The translations under genes were made by a program, and so were the position numbers. From Halomonas sp. (GTDB taxonomy: Bacteria > Pseudomonadota > Gammaproteobacteria > Pseudomonadales > Halomonadaceae), in NCBI RefSeq assembly GCF_029263665.1, contig NZ_JAJUFQ010000010.1, forward strand, positions 1 to 64,000: DNA of 64,000 nucleotides. The letters are read 5' to 3'. This document shows positions 9,178 through 17,715 of this stretch, in pieces. The notes below the pieces were generated by a model that had not been told where the DNA came from, did not search any database, and worked only from the letters and a program-made list of their open reading frames with translations. Numbering within the stretch: the first letter of the stretch is position 1; each line of letters opens with the position of its first letter.

Positions 9178-9861
9178 AAGCCGTGTTTCCACTCTTTGAC
9201 GATACGGTTCGCCATAAAGCTTGGTTGGCGACAGGGTAGCAAGCAGGGCGGGCCATTGCCTGGATGGGTTGTTGGGCATTCTGCGCAGATGGGCATCGAC
9301 CCAGATCAGTTCGTTGTCTGGTGTCACCAGAAGATTGTTGAGATGAAGATCTCGATGCAGGTAGCCGGCCTTGGCCAACATCAGGACCTCATCGGCGACC
9401 CGATCCAGTAGTTGCTCGCGGCAGGGCTCGTCCATTTCCCTGAACCGGTCGCCCCCCATCTGGGCATGTTCAATACGCTCCATCAGCAATAGCGATGCAT
9501 TGCGGTTGACGGGATTAAGACTCAAGCCCCAGCCGTGAAAGCGAGGCGTCCTGAGGCCCGTACGGTGCAGGATGCGCATGCTCAGGTACTCCTTGCGTGC
9601 ATCTGACTGAGCGAACCAGCGCTTCTCAAGATAATCTCGGGTCAGCCATTGCAAGGGATGTTGGCGTTTGGAGAACTTGTCCGGCACGACCTTGGCCAGA
9701 ATCTTGCCGTCCTGGGAGGTGTAGAAACGGCTTGAGCCTACTGCTTCGAAGGCTTGCGTCGTGGTGGTGCTGGCCAGGGCCAGGCGCTCCGGCAGATTCC
9801 TGGGATGGAACACCAGATAACGCCGGCGACGGTCGTTGAAGGGGATATCAAGCAATTTCAT
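9154..9861 (-). CDS. LPS core kinase-like protein (WaaP/Kdo kinase/InaA family)
   Basis: 235 residues of a small eukaryotic-like kinase fold. The catalytic loop is GYLHRDLHLNNLL (around residue 165) with a downstream metal-binding WVDAH in place of the DFG motif. This pattern is that of the lipopolysaccharide kinase family, which phosphorylates heptose or Kdo of the LPS inner core at the cytoplasmic face of the inner membrane. Gene order among core glycosyltransferases agrees. It shares direction with the glycosyltransferase at 9898 and lies 36 bases downstream of it, so likely the same operon. Which sugar it phosphorylates cannot be told. Confidence 0.82.
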   Translation of the reverse strand: MKLLDIPFNDRRRRYLVFHPRNLPERLALASTTTTQAFEAVGSSRFYTSQDGKILAKVVPDKFSKRQHPLQWLTRDYLEKRWFAQSDARKEYLSMRILHRTGLRTPRFHGWGLSLNPVNRNASLLLMERIEHAQMGGDRFREMDEPCREQLLDRVADEVLMLAKAGYLHRDLHLNNLLVTPDNELIWVDAHLRRMPNNPSRQWPALLATLSPTKLYGEPYRQRVETRLKKQWSRI

Positions 9862-9897
9862 GGTGCGCCTCTACTGCAATGTCCCGAAATACGATGC

Positions 9898-10995
9898 TTA
9901 TAAATTCAAAGCCTCGAAATGCGGTAGAACGTTCTCACGCAGAAACTGCTGGTAGTGACGAGGTTCGATGGTGACGGGATTGGCCTCCATGCGCGCCAGT
10001 GCTGCTGCCAACCCAGTCTCGTCATCCGGTTCGAGCAGGAAGTCTTCCAGTTCCTGGGTGAGAATTTCCTTGGGGCCACTGGGGCAGTCCACGCTGATTA
10101 CCGGGGTATGCAGCAGCAGTGCTTCAATCAATACACGCGGCAGGCCTTCCGCCTCGGAGGTCAACACCATGGCAGTGGCTGCGCGAATGTAGGGATAAGG
10201 GTTATGGTGATAACCCAGCAAGTGCACCCGGTCTTCCAGGTCGAGCTCCTTTACCAGACTGGCCACCTTGGCTTCGTTCTCTGCCTTGCCTTTGCCCATG
10301 ATCAGTAAAGGAAAGGAGAGGCCATGCTTATCCACTGCACGACGGTAGGCACGTAGCAGGCGATCCTGGCGCTTGCGTGGTTCCAGTGCTGCGACACTCA
10401 GGAAGTAACGGCCTTCCTCAACCCCATCAGGCAGGCTCAGTGGCTCTGCTGCCATGGCCTCAAAAGGTTCTCTCTCGTAGGGGTTGTAAATAGGGATGAT
10501 GGTTTCGGCCTTGAGGCCGACCACTTTCTCGAGATTTTCCTTGACCCCTTGTGATACGGCAATCACCTTGCGGCCGGTATAGAAACGCCTCACCTTGGCA
10601 AAGGCCTTTTCCCGTTGGGCAGGATCGCTGAACTTGGCCGACACATCGGATTTGATCCAGAAATACAGGTTGGGTAGGTCCAGATGACGGGTGATCTTGT
10701 CGCAGGAGCAGGAAATCACCACTTCAGGTTGCCAGGCATCCAGTGCCTTCTTGATCTTGCGTGCCTGCCACTTTTCGGTCAGCACGGTGGTAGTGGCCTT
10801 GGTGAATGGGGTCACTACCGCGAGATTCTCGATTTCCAAGCCTTCCGGCAGGCGATGCTCGACCCGGTCACGTAGCGTGAATACCTTGACGGCATGGCCG
10901 CGCTGGCGGAGCTGGTCGGCAGTGTAGAGGAGCGACTTCTGGGCGCCGCCGCCGTACAGGTCTTCGATGACGAAGGCGATACGCTGATGGTTCAC
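9898..10995 (-). CDS. Glycosyltransferase, GT4 type
   Basis: 365 residues. N-terminal VIEDLYGGGAQKSLLYTADQL, then a C-terminal domain with SVAALEPRKRQDRLLRAYRRA and LTSEAEGLPRVLIEALLLHTP, the GT4 donor-binding signature. It probably adds a sugar to the LPS core; together with the kinase-like gene downstream it forms a two-gene minus-strand unit. The acceptor and donor cannot be assigned from sequence. The start at 10995 is the first Met of the conserved fold. Confidence 0.87.
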   Translation of the reverse strand: MNHQRIAFVIEDLYGGGAQKSLLYTADQLRQRGHAVKVFTLRDRVEHRLPEGLEIENLAVVTPFTKATTTVLTEKWQARKIKKALDAWQPEVVISCSCDKITRHLDLPNLYFWIKSDVSAKFSDPAQREKAFAKVRRFYTGRKVIAVSQGVKENLEKVVGLKAETIIPIYNPYEREPFEAMAAEPLSLPDGVEEGRYFLSVAALEPRKRQDRLLRAYRRAVDKHGLSFPLLIMGKGKAENEAKVASLVKELDLEDRVHLLGYHHNPYPYIRAATAMVLTSEAEGLPRVLIEALLLHTPVISVDCPSGPKEILTQELEDFLLEPDDETGLAAALARMEANPVTIEPRHYQQFLRENVLPHFEALNL

Positions 10996-11397
10996 GAGCA
11001 GCTCCTTGCTATAGGGTATTAATGTGACCGCGCAAGCCTATCATAGCTAGTGAAACACTGTATAAATGGCTGCGCTACTCAATCACTGCGTTGCGCGGTG
11101 CGCGGAATCCTCACATATACCCCATATGCTCCGGTTCCTGTGCTCCGGGCGCCTTGTGCTTGAGCATGCTCGCCGATTTCTTCAGCGCTTCCCTAGGCTG
11201 TGGGCAGGGAAGGAAAGACTAGGGCTGGAAATTGAACACCAAGCCGCTATTCGATAATGACTTTTGAACTGGCAATCAAGCCGAAAGCAGGTAGTGGGGG
11301 ATAACGAATTGATCGTGGTGATGCGCTTAGAGTTGATGAGGCTGGCGCGCTACAATGGACCATCGTTGGCAAGGGCCATGTCCTGCAAGGATTTTGT
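10996..11397. other. Intergenic region with a dispersed repeat and a possible promoter
   Basis: 402 bases between divergent genes. It contains a copy of a roughly 80-bp dispersed repeat (11081-11160), listed separately. Near the right end is a TACAAT -10-like hexamer at 11351-11356 with only a weak -35 (TTAGAG, 11328-11333), about 45 bases before the epimerase start. A short frame across the repeat is not a credible gene. Confidence 0.5.
11081..11160 (+). repeat. Dispersed intergenic repeat, copy A
   Basis: About 80 bases matching, in inverted orientation, the segment 53461-53539. By eye about 68 of 79 positions agree, including two long shared blocks at the start (TCACTGCGTTGCGCGGTGC) and end (GCGCCTTGTGC). 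Both copies are intergenic, which suggests a small repetitive element rather than coding homology. Confidence 0.75.
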
Positions 11398-12396
11398 ATG
11401 AAACTGTTGATCACCGGTATGGCGGGTTTTATTGGCCATGCTGTGGCACGCCGCCTGTCTGGGCAGGGGCATGAGATCGTAGGCATCGACAACCTGAACG
11501 ACTACTACGATGTGTCTCTCAAGCAGGCACGACTGGAGAATCTGTCAGATTGCCCGGATGTCCGCTTCGAACGCCTGGACCTGGCGGATCGTGATGCCAT
11601 GGCGGCACTTTTCGAGCGGGAATCCTTTGACCGGGTCATTCATCTGGCAGCTCAGGCTGGGGTGCGCTATTCGCTGGAGAACCCCAACGCCTATGTGGAT
11701 GCGAACCTTGTTGGCCATATGAATGTGCTGGAAGGCTGTCGCCATTCAAAAGTGGAGCACCTGGTCTACGCGTCTTCGAGCTCTGTCTATGGGGCCAACG
11801 AGAAGGTACCTTTCTCCACCGACGACAATGTCGATCATCCCATCAGTCTGTATGCGGCGACCAAGAAAGCCAATGAGCTGATGGCGCATACCTATTCGCA
11901 CCTATATGACTTGCCGACGACGGGACTGCGCTTCTTTACTGTGTATGGGCCTTGGGGCAGGCCGGACATGGCACTGTTCAAGTTCACCCGGGCAGTGTTC
12001 GAAGGCAAGCCGCTGGATGTGTATAACCATGGCGACATGTCACGGGACTTCACCTATATCGATGATATCGTCGAGGGTGTTGTCAGAGTGCTGGATGTGG
12101 TGCCCAAGCCGCGTGGCACGGACGAAGTCACCACCGATACTCGCACCGCGCCTTATGCATTGTTCAATATCGGCCATGGCAGCCCGGTGTCATTGATGGA
12201 CTTCATTCGAGCCATCGAGAAAGCGACAGGGCGCGAGGCTATCTGTGATTTCAAGCCGATGCAGGCTGGCGATGTTCCGCGCACCTGGGCGGATACCGAG
12301 GCGTTGTTCGCAGCCACTGGCTACCGTCCCGAAGTGACGGTGGAAGACGGCGTGCAACGCTTCGTCGATTGGTATCGCATCTTCTATTCGGTGTGA
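11398..12396 (+). CDS. UDP-glucuronate 4-epimerase-like NAD-dependent epimerase
   Basis: 332 residues of the extended short-chain dehydrogenase/epimerase family. The NAD-binding GMAGFIG motif is at residues 7-13. The catalytic Ser region is ASSSSVYG with Y-x3-K in YAATKKANE. RFFTVYGPWGRPDMALFKF and FTYIDDIVEGV are characteristic of UDP-glucuronate/galacturonate 4-epimerases rather than GalE. It would convert UDP-glucuronate (from the dehydrogenase at the left edge) to UDP-galacturonate for surface glycan synthesis in the cytoplasm. A single-gene unit, closed by a strong terminator. Other 4-epimerases of the same family cannot be excluded. Confidence 0.85.
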   Translation: MKLLITGMAGFIGHAVARRLSGQGHEIVGIDNLNDYYDVSLKQARLENLSDCPDVRFERLDLADRDAMAALFERESFDRVIHLAAQAGVRYSLENPNAYVDANLVGHMNVLEGCRHSKVEHLVYASSSSVYGANEKVPFSTDDNVDHPISLYAATKKANELMAHTYSHLYDLPTTGLRFFTVYGPWGRPDMALFKFTRAVFEGKPLDVYNHGDMSRDFTYIDDIVEGVVRVLDVVPKPRGTDEVTTDTRTAPYALFNIGHGSPVSLMDFIRAIEKATGREAICDFKPMQAGDVPRTWADTEALFAATGYRPEVTVEDGVQRFVDWYRIFYSV

Positions 12397-12442
12397 CACC
12401 GCTTGAGAAGAAACCTGAGAAGTAAGCGTTTGAGAAATACAG

Positions 12443-12486
12443 CAAAGAGCCCTCGCAGACTGCCTGCAGAATGCGAGGGCTCTTTG
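12443..12486. terminator. Bidirectional intrinsic terminator
   Basis: 15-bp perfect stem (12443-12457 with 12472-12486) that includes the A- and T-rich ends. It lies between convergent genes, the epimerase (+) and the beta-propeller protein (-), and can serve both. Confidence 0.88.
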
Positions 12487-12512
12487 GTTGGTGAGCGCTT
12501 CTGCCTGCTAAT

Positions 12513-13139
12513 TCAGGAGCGGCTGACGGTTCTCAATTTCCCGCTCCCACCTCCGCCACAAAAGAACTGGCCGTTGCCGTCGGACTCAAGCCCCGACACT
12601 CCCGTACCACTCGGCATCTCGATGGTTTCCAGAACTTCTCCTGTATCCGGGTTGATATGGCGCAGCTCACTCTCGTCATTTTCCCAGGTGCCGTGCCACA
12701 GCTCTGTACCATTCCAGGTCACGCCAGTGACACAGCGATTGGATTCCAGGGTACGCAGCACTTCACCCGTCTCAGGATCGACCTGATGGATCTTGCGATT
12801 CCGGTACTGGCCAACCCAGAGTGAGCCTTCTCCCCATGCAAGGCCTGAGTTTTCGGTGCTGGGTGCCGGGATGGTCGCAATGACACTGCCATCATGCGGG
12901 TCGACTTTCTGGATGCAATCTCCGCTGATCTGGTACAGATATTGGCCATCAAAGGCGGTGCCGGCGTCGGCGACGACATCGAGCGATCTCACGGATTGCC
13001 CATTTCCCGGATCCAGCGCATGCAATTGCTGTCCAATCCCGAACCAGATGCGTTGACCATCGTAGGTAACGCCATGTATGGCTTCCACATTCGGGAATGG
13101 GCCGTATTCGCGGATGATGTTGGCCACTGATCGTTTCAT
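12513..13139 (-). CDS. Beta-propeller (PQQ/NHL-like repeat) protein
   Basis: 208 residues from the Met at 13139, which has an AGAGGA ribosome site; an open extension upstream overlaps the next gene and is rejected. The protein is built from short repeats of the type LDPGNGQSVRSLDV, VDPHDGSVIATI, VDPETGEVLRTL and INPDTGEVLETI at about 40-45 residue spacing. Each is a propeller blade, with W-x-G-T/Q motifs between. No signal peptide, so cytoplasmic. It resembles glutamine-cyclotransferase/SMP-30-like propellers but no catalytic residues can be assigned. It lies 37 bases downstream of a regulator on the same strand and is likely co-transcribed; it may sense or turn over the regulator's ligand. 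Confidence 0.75.
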   Translation of the reverse strand: MKRSVANIIREYGPFPNVEAIHGVTYDGQRIWFGIGQQLHALDPGNGQSVRSLDVVADAGTAFDGQYLYQISGDCIQKVDPHDGSVIATIPAPSTENSGLAWGEGSLWVGQYRNRKIHQVDPETGEVLRTLESNRCVTGVTWNGTELWHGTWENDESELRHINPDTGEVLETIEMPSGTGVSGLESDGNGQFFCGGGGSGKLRTVSRS

Positions 13140-13176
13140 GGGGTAATCCTCTTTGGCGATGAACGATGTCTGTAGG

Positions 13177-14397
13177 CTAGTCGCCAGGAAGTGGAGCTGG
13201 GAGTAACAAGGTTGTCGTGAATGCCGGAATGGAAGGTAGCAACCAGCGACATGTCCGGCCATGTCCAAAAGATTGCACTTTACCTGCTGCTGCCAAGGTG
13301 TCGAGCGCTCTCTGTACAGTGCGCTGGCTGGCCCCAAGCGCTGCTGCCAAGGTAGAGCTTGACCATGCCTGCCCATCCGCCAGCAGGGCAAGTAATGAGC
13401 CATGCCTTTCCTCGACAGGCCTGGCCAGTACGGCGACCTCTTGGTCCTGGCCTGGTACCAGCACAAACCCCCGTGATGTGGCCTCTATGTCCAGCAGCTC
13501 TTTCAACAGCTTGCGCAGACGCCCGATTTCGACGCGCAGGCGCACGCGATGTGTATCATCGGCGTACTTTGTCCGGAAGGTTTGCTCGATCAACACGTCT
13601 CGAGAGATATCATTGGGCCAGGCTTCACTCAGGATTCGAATGAGAGTGAACAGCAGTGGGCGTTGGGCGAGTGAAATGGTGGTGTCTCCAAGGCGCACGT
13701 CATACCGGCAGGCATCGACGACGAGAGACCTGGAGGCCAGCAGTGCTTCAACCTCTTCGAGCAGTATTAGCCGCTCTCTGCCGGAAGTGATCAAGCGTGC
13801 TGCCGGCGTATTCAGAACAAGAGCAGTATCTTCGGTCTCGGCCATCAGGCCAGGAATACCAGACTGGCGAGCGTACCTGGCTGCACGAACGAGCGCCTGA
13901 CGGGCAGACTGTGTCTGCAGGCGGCGCATCCTGACGCCGGCAATCACCAACTCATGAGAGGCTTTCAGTGCGGGTGGATAAGGCGTGGTGTCGATTTCGG
14001 AGAGAGCCTGTTCAACATGGTCGAGTTGCCCGAGCAAGAGTTGGCGCCTCAGTTCGATATGCCGGGCAAGCGCGGCATTGGCATGATCATGATGGGTATC
14101 CAGTGTTTTCCGTGCAGCATCGAGCCGCTTGGTTGACCAGCCTAGATCGCGTGTGGCGAGAGCGATTTCTGTTTCTGCCACGACGCACCTGGCTTGTGCC
14201 ACCCTGTCTTGAGGACCAAAGGCTCGCACGGCCTCGCGCAGGAGTGACTTTGCTCGCACCAGGTCACCGATCTGGGCCATCGCAATGCCACGCAAGGCAA
14301 GTGCTGGCGCATCGTCACGCAAGGCGACCAGGTTCATGGCATCAAAAGGATTACCGGCGGCAAGTGCTTGAGATGCTGAGGCAATGGTTGAATCCAT
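13177..14397 (-). CDS. Transcriptional regulator with two winged-helix domains
   Basis: About 406 residues from the Met at 14397, which has a GAAGAG ribosome site. Residues ~1-210 are alpha-helical TPR-like (ALRGIAMAQIGDLVRAKSLLREAV). Residues ~240-325 match an OmpR/PhoB-type winged helix (VRLGDTTISLAQRPLLFTLI, then DTHRVRLRVEIGRLRKLLKEL). The last ~70 residues form a second helix-turn-helix (SSSTLAAALGASQRTVQRALDTLAAAGKV). The order TPR, OmpR-like wing, second wHTH is unusual. It is probably a cytoplasmic DNA-binding protein controlling itself and the propeller gene downstream. A dyad at 14423-14437, just upstream of the start, may be its operator. Confidence 0.72.
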   Translation of the reverse strand: MDSTIASASQALAAGNPFDAMNLVALRDDAPALALRGIAMAQIGDLVRAKSLLREAVRAFGPQDRVAQARCVVAETEIALATRDLGWSTKRLDAARKTLDTHHDHANAALARHIELRRQLLLGQLDHVEQALSEIDTTPYPPALKASHELVIAGVRMRRLQTQSARQALVRAARYARQSGIPGLMAETEDTALVLNTPAARLITSGRERLILLEEVEALLASRSLVVDACRYDVRLGDTTISLAQRPLLFTLIRILSEAWPNDISRDVLIEQTFRTKYADDTHRVRLRVEIGRLRKLLKELLDIEATSRGFVLVPGQDQEVAVLARPVEERHGSLLALLADGQAWSSSTLAAALGASQRTVQRALDTLAAAGKVQSFGHGRTCRWLLPSIPAFTTTLLLPAPLPGD

Positions 14398-14702
14398 CCG
14401 AATCTCTTCGTACATGAAATACACTGATGAATTCAGTATATGTCGTTGCCTGTCATCGGTTGGCCTCTGATATGAAAAGCTGACATGAAGCACTGGGGCG
14501 AAGAGCGGGCACGAAGAGCTGATACGAAGAAAATTCGAGAGTGATCCCGGAAAACAGGTCTAAGAATTCGAAGGAAAGAGGGTTGAAGCTCAGGGAGTAT
14601 CGGAGGGAGTCAGAAAGAGATCAAAAGCCAGAAGAAACTGATGATGGAAAAGGCTGGGATAGGGCTTGAGTGGGCCTGGTATTCAGCCCACTCGATACAG
14701 AT
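14398..14702. other. Upstream region of the regulator; small dyad operator candidate
   Basis: 305 bases without a gene. It holds a short dyad ACTGA-n5-TCAGT at 14423-14437, 26 bases from the regulator start. A hairpin at 14668-14693 (8-bp arms, no T-run) lies just after the HupE gene on the minus strand and may be a weak terminator. Between them are loosely repeated GAAGAGC-type words without clear meaning. Confidence 0.4.
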
Positions 14703-15305
14703 CTACAGTTGGAGCATCAAGTAGATACCGAGAAGTGCGCAAATAAAACCCAGAATGCGTAGCACAATACGGCCATGAGCCAGTTTGAGTAGCAACAGAG
14801 CGACAACGGCACCCAGCACATGCAGGCTGGCAGTCGTGGCCAGGAAACCGGTTGTATAGGCGACTTTGTTGTCCATGACCGGCATTTCATAGCCATGCGC
14901 ATAACCATGGAAAATGCCGAAGATGCCGACGCCAGCGGCGGCAAGTGCGACCGGGAAGGTTCTTTCCAGGCCAATGGCCAGGCCGAGCAATATCACCGAT
15001 AGTGCTATGCCTATTTCCACGCCTGGCAGTTCAATCAGCTCGAAGCCCAGCAGACCGCCCAACAACATGCAGACAACAAAAGCACTGGGAACGATCCATA
15101 TTGCCCGGCCCCCCATCTGACTGCTCCAGGCACCAACGGCGATCATCGCCAATAGGTGATCCATTCCTGTGAGTGGATGTAGCCAACCTTGTGAACCTCC
15201 CGTATGAGCTTCAGCTGCTGTGCTGGTGAACACACCGAGAAGAACAATGAGGAACATGGCAAGTGGCCATTGCCACGCAGGTTGGTGAAATGGAGTCCGG
15301 TGCAT
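14703..15305 (-). CDS. HupE/UreJ family membrane protein
   Basis: 200 residues: a signal-like N-terminal segment ending in AEA, the conserved HPLTGMDHLLAMIAVG block (residues ~43-58), then further hydrophobic segments with FHGYAHGYEMP and HVLGAVVALLLL. These His-rich motifs define the HupE/UreJ family, thought to carry nickel or cobalt across the membrane. It follows a DUF4198 gene on the same strand, a frequent partner of metal-uptake membrane proteins. The metal is not decidable from sequence. Confidence 0.85.
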   Translation of the reverse strand: MHRTPFHQPAWQWPLAMFLIVLLGVFTSTAAEAHTGGSQGWLHPLTGMDHLLAMIAVGAWSSQMGGRAIWIVPSAFVVCMLLGGLLGFELIELPGVEIGIALSVILLGLAIGLERTFPVALAAAGVGIFGIFHGYAHGYEMPVMDNKVAYTTGFLATTASLHVLGAVVALLLLKLAHGRIVLRILGFICALLGIYLMLQL

Positions 15306-15402
15306 GTTTGTTACCCTTAGGTTGAGATAATGAATGCCAGTCCTTGGCGGACATGAAAGGTTTAAGTTGTTGTGTTCTGTCGTAGTGTTCTGTTGTTATG
15401 TT

Positions 15403-16302
15403 TTAAGGAGCAGTGGTGCCTTGCGCCTGTGGGAGCGGGAGTTCCATGGTCAAAGAGGCCCAGAGGCTTTCCCAGTCCCTGTCACTATCCAGCTCGGCAC
15501 TCGGCTCCATATGCACGGCGTTGAACAGCCACAATCCCGCTTCTGGCAAGAGAAAACTAACGAAGCCTTGGTGGTCGGAGACAGCCGTCATTTCGATGAC
15601 CGGGTCGGTCTTGAGCTGTGCCTTGATCAGCGCCCCGGACAAGGGTTGGTCGTTGAACAGCAGTTGGAGCTTGAAAGGGCTTCCTGCAGGGAGACTCATG
15701 GGGTCACTGCGCGGGATGAGCTCCAGAGGCAGGTTCATTTGCTGATCAAAGCCCTGGCTTTGTCCATCGACGAAGACGATGCTTTTGGCACAGCGTGAGA
15801 AGCTTTCCCGGCTGGGTGCCTCCATCAGGCCAAATTTACGACGAAGCTCCAGGACATTGGTCAGGCCTTCCTCCTGCAGATACTGATTGAACTCCGATGC
15901 GGGCAGATCGATAGAGGCACTATTAGTACGCATGGCTACTACGGTGGCTCCTGGTTCCCGGGCGTTCAGATGTCCTACGACAAGTGATCCTTCCCGGCCA
16001 GGAACTTCCCTTGTTCCCGATGCGTCCTGGGCCTTGAACCAGCGAACCAGGCCTGCTTGTCGTGGTACTTGAACTCCAGGCCAGGTGGGGCCAATACGTA
16101 GTTCGAAGGCAACTTTCTCGCCTTTTGTGGTAATCCCGTCATGTGGTACCAGCCAGAACTCATGGGCCTGTACCATTGGCGTGAACAGTAGCAGGAGTAG
16201 ACTGCCTGCCAGTTGTCTCGATCGAGAAGAGCGAGTCAATAGGCGGCCTGGATAGCGTAACAAGGTACGCAGTGACTTACGGGGAATCAGTGACGAGTCC
16301 AA
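15403..16302 (-). CDS. DUF4198 family periplasmic protein
   Basis: 299 residues. A basic N-terminus and hydrophobic segment ending in VQAHEFWLVP mark a signal peptide whose mature end starts with His-Glu-Phe-Trp, a hallmark of DUF4198 proteins. Family members are often periplasmic accessory components of nickel/cobalt uptake systems (NikM/CbiK-like). The C-terminal half looks like an immunoglobulin-like domain (GALIKAQLKTDP...TAVSDHQGFVSFLLPEAGLW). Adjacent to the HupE/UreJ gene on the same strand with a 97-base gap, so probably one metal-related unit. A terminator at 16344 separates it from the DUF4331 gene upstream. Confidence 0.78.
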   Translation of the reverse strand: MDSSLIPRKSLRTLLRYPGRLLTRSSRSRQLAGSLLLLLFTPMVQAHEFWLVPHDGITTKGEKVAFELRIGPTWPGVQVPRQAGLVRWFKAQDASGTREVPGREGSLVVGHLNAREPGATVVAMRTNSASIDLPASEFNQYLQEEGLTNVLELRRKFGLMEAPSRESFSRCAKSIVFVDGQSQGFDQQMNLPLELIPRSDPMSLPAGSPFKLQLLFNDQPLSGALIKAQLKTDPVIEMTAVSDHQGFVSFLLPEAGLWLFNAVHMEPSAELDSDRDWESLWASLTMELPLPQAQGTTAP

Positions 16303-16343
16303 GACTGCACCCCTTGGAAGAAAGGTAAAATATCAAACAAGCA

Positions 16344-16367
16344 GTGGTGGGCAAGAATGCCCACCAC
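16344..16367 (-). terminator. Intrinsic terminator after the DUF4331 gene
   Basis: 10-bp perfect stem (16344-16353 with 16358-16367) and a 4-base loop, followed on the minus strand by an interrupted T-rich tract. Separates the DUF4331/cytochrome P460 side from the DUF4198/HupE unit. Confidence 0.75.
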
Positions 16368-16464
16368 CATGGCGTTACATGAACGTGTTTTCAGAGGTTA
16401 TTCCGCGTTCAGCAATGTCGAGCTATCCCTGAAATATCCGTTCATCGATACCTGTTCCGTAATA

Positions 16465-17541
16465 TCAGTTCAGCGTAGTGGGAATGACATACGGGAAAGT
16501 ATCTGTATGCAGCTTGGGATTAGGAATCTTCTGATCCGTCTCTGTGCCGAGCAGCATGGTCAACACCACGCTCATGGCATCATCATCCAACGGGCGGCCA
16601 TTGCGCTCCGTGGCGGTAAAGGTTGCCTCGGTGCCAGGCTTGTAGGTGAGGACATCAGGGATCAACTGATCAGCAATCTCGTTGCCATACTTGATGGGAT
16701 CATCTTGAGATTTAGCCAGTGTCGCTGCACGAGAGATGCGAGCTGCTGCAATCGGCTTGTAGTCATCCTGCATGTCCGGACGAGTACGGTTATATGCTTC
16801 TTTCAGTGCTTCATTCTCAAACAGCATGATGTGTGAGAACAGCGGGTTGGCGGAGAACTGAATTTGCTGCCAGGAATCGTCATCCTGCTTGACATCCGTG
16901 GTCATGAAAGTACGTATCGTTGAGCTCAGCATGGAGTTCGGCACGTCCAACACAATGGCGGCTGACTTGCGACCAACGAAGATGCTCTTGCCGCCAGACT
17001 GAGACCAGATGTCTGGATCATAGGGTTGGCCGCTGTTCAACTCGGTGCGCAACAGGTGCAGGCTAGGTGAATTGCCATAGAAGGGATCTTTTGCAACGCC
17101 AGCCCATACTTGAATGCCATCGGACAGTTCGGCTGTCTTTCCTACGACGCCTTCACCGATCTTGGTACCCATTTCACCGACAGGTCCATTCGGCTTATCC
17201 GACGAATACAGCGTGTACTTGTCACCATCAAACTGAAGGCTGAAAGTGTGCCCTGTCTCGAACTTGTCATCATTGGATACATGGATATTGTACAGCGCTT
17301 CAGAGGAGAAAATGCCATCATCGCCTTCCTTTGGCGTCGAACTGACATTCATGATGAAGGCAGTGTGATCAGGACGCTCAGAAGCAAAGACGTAGTTGTC
17401 CAACTGGTTAAGAGCAGGTTTCTGTTGTACGAGGGTGGTTTCAAAGTGGTGACTGGCCAATGCCTGGGTGCCACCTAGTGCAATACTGCCCAGGATGGCA
17501 GCAGTGACTGCCACGGTTTTTTTCATTGTCATCAGCTTCAT
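16465..17541 (-). CDS. DUF4331 family secreted protein
   Basis: 358 residues from the Met at 17541, which has a GGAGAAG ribosome site. N-terminal signal peptide ending around TQALASHHFET; mature proteins of this family typically begin with a His-rich ASHH-type stretch. DNYVFASE and repeated acidic/aromatic segments follow, as in DUF4331. Function is unknown for the family; it is exported to the periplasm or outside. It lies 174 bases downstream of the cytochrome P460 gene without an obvious terminator, so the two may be co-transcribed. A strong terminator follows it. Confidence 0.78.
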   Translation of the reverse strand: MKLMTMKKTVAVTAAILGSIALGGTQALASHHFETTLVQQKPALNQLDNYVFASERPDHTAFIMNVSSTPKEGDDGIFSSEALYNIHVSNDDKFETGHTFSLQFDGDKYTLYSSDKPNGPVGEMGTKIGEGVVGKTAELSDGIQVWAGVAKDPFYGNSPSLHLLRTELNSGQPYDPDIWSQSGGKSIFVGRKSAAIVLDVPNSMLSSTIRTFMTTDVKQDDDSWQQIQFSANPLFSHIMLFENEALKEAYNRTRPDMQDDYKPIAAARISRAATLAKSQDDPIKYGNEIADQLIPDVLTYKPGTEATFTATERNGRPLDDDAMSVVLTMLLGTETDQKIPNPKLHTDTFPYVIPTTLN

Positions 17542-17715
17542 TGACTTCTCCAGTTGTATGCGAAGGTCATACAGGGTTGAGTACCACAGCACATATGGGA
17601 TATGCAGTGGCAAGTCCAGCGAGTTCATCAGAGGGACAGTGTTGAATGCTTACGCTGATATTCTTCGCTGCTATTCTTTGCTGCTATTTGCAGACCAAAA
17701 ATGACAGATAATGAT

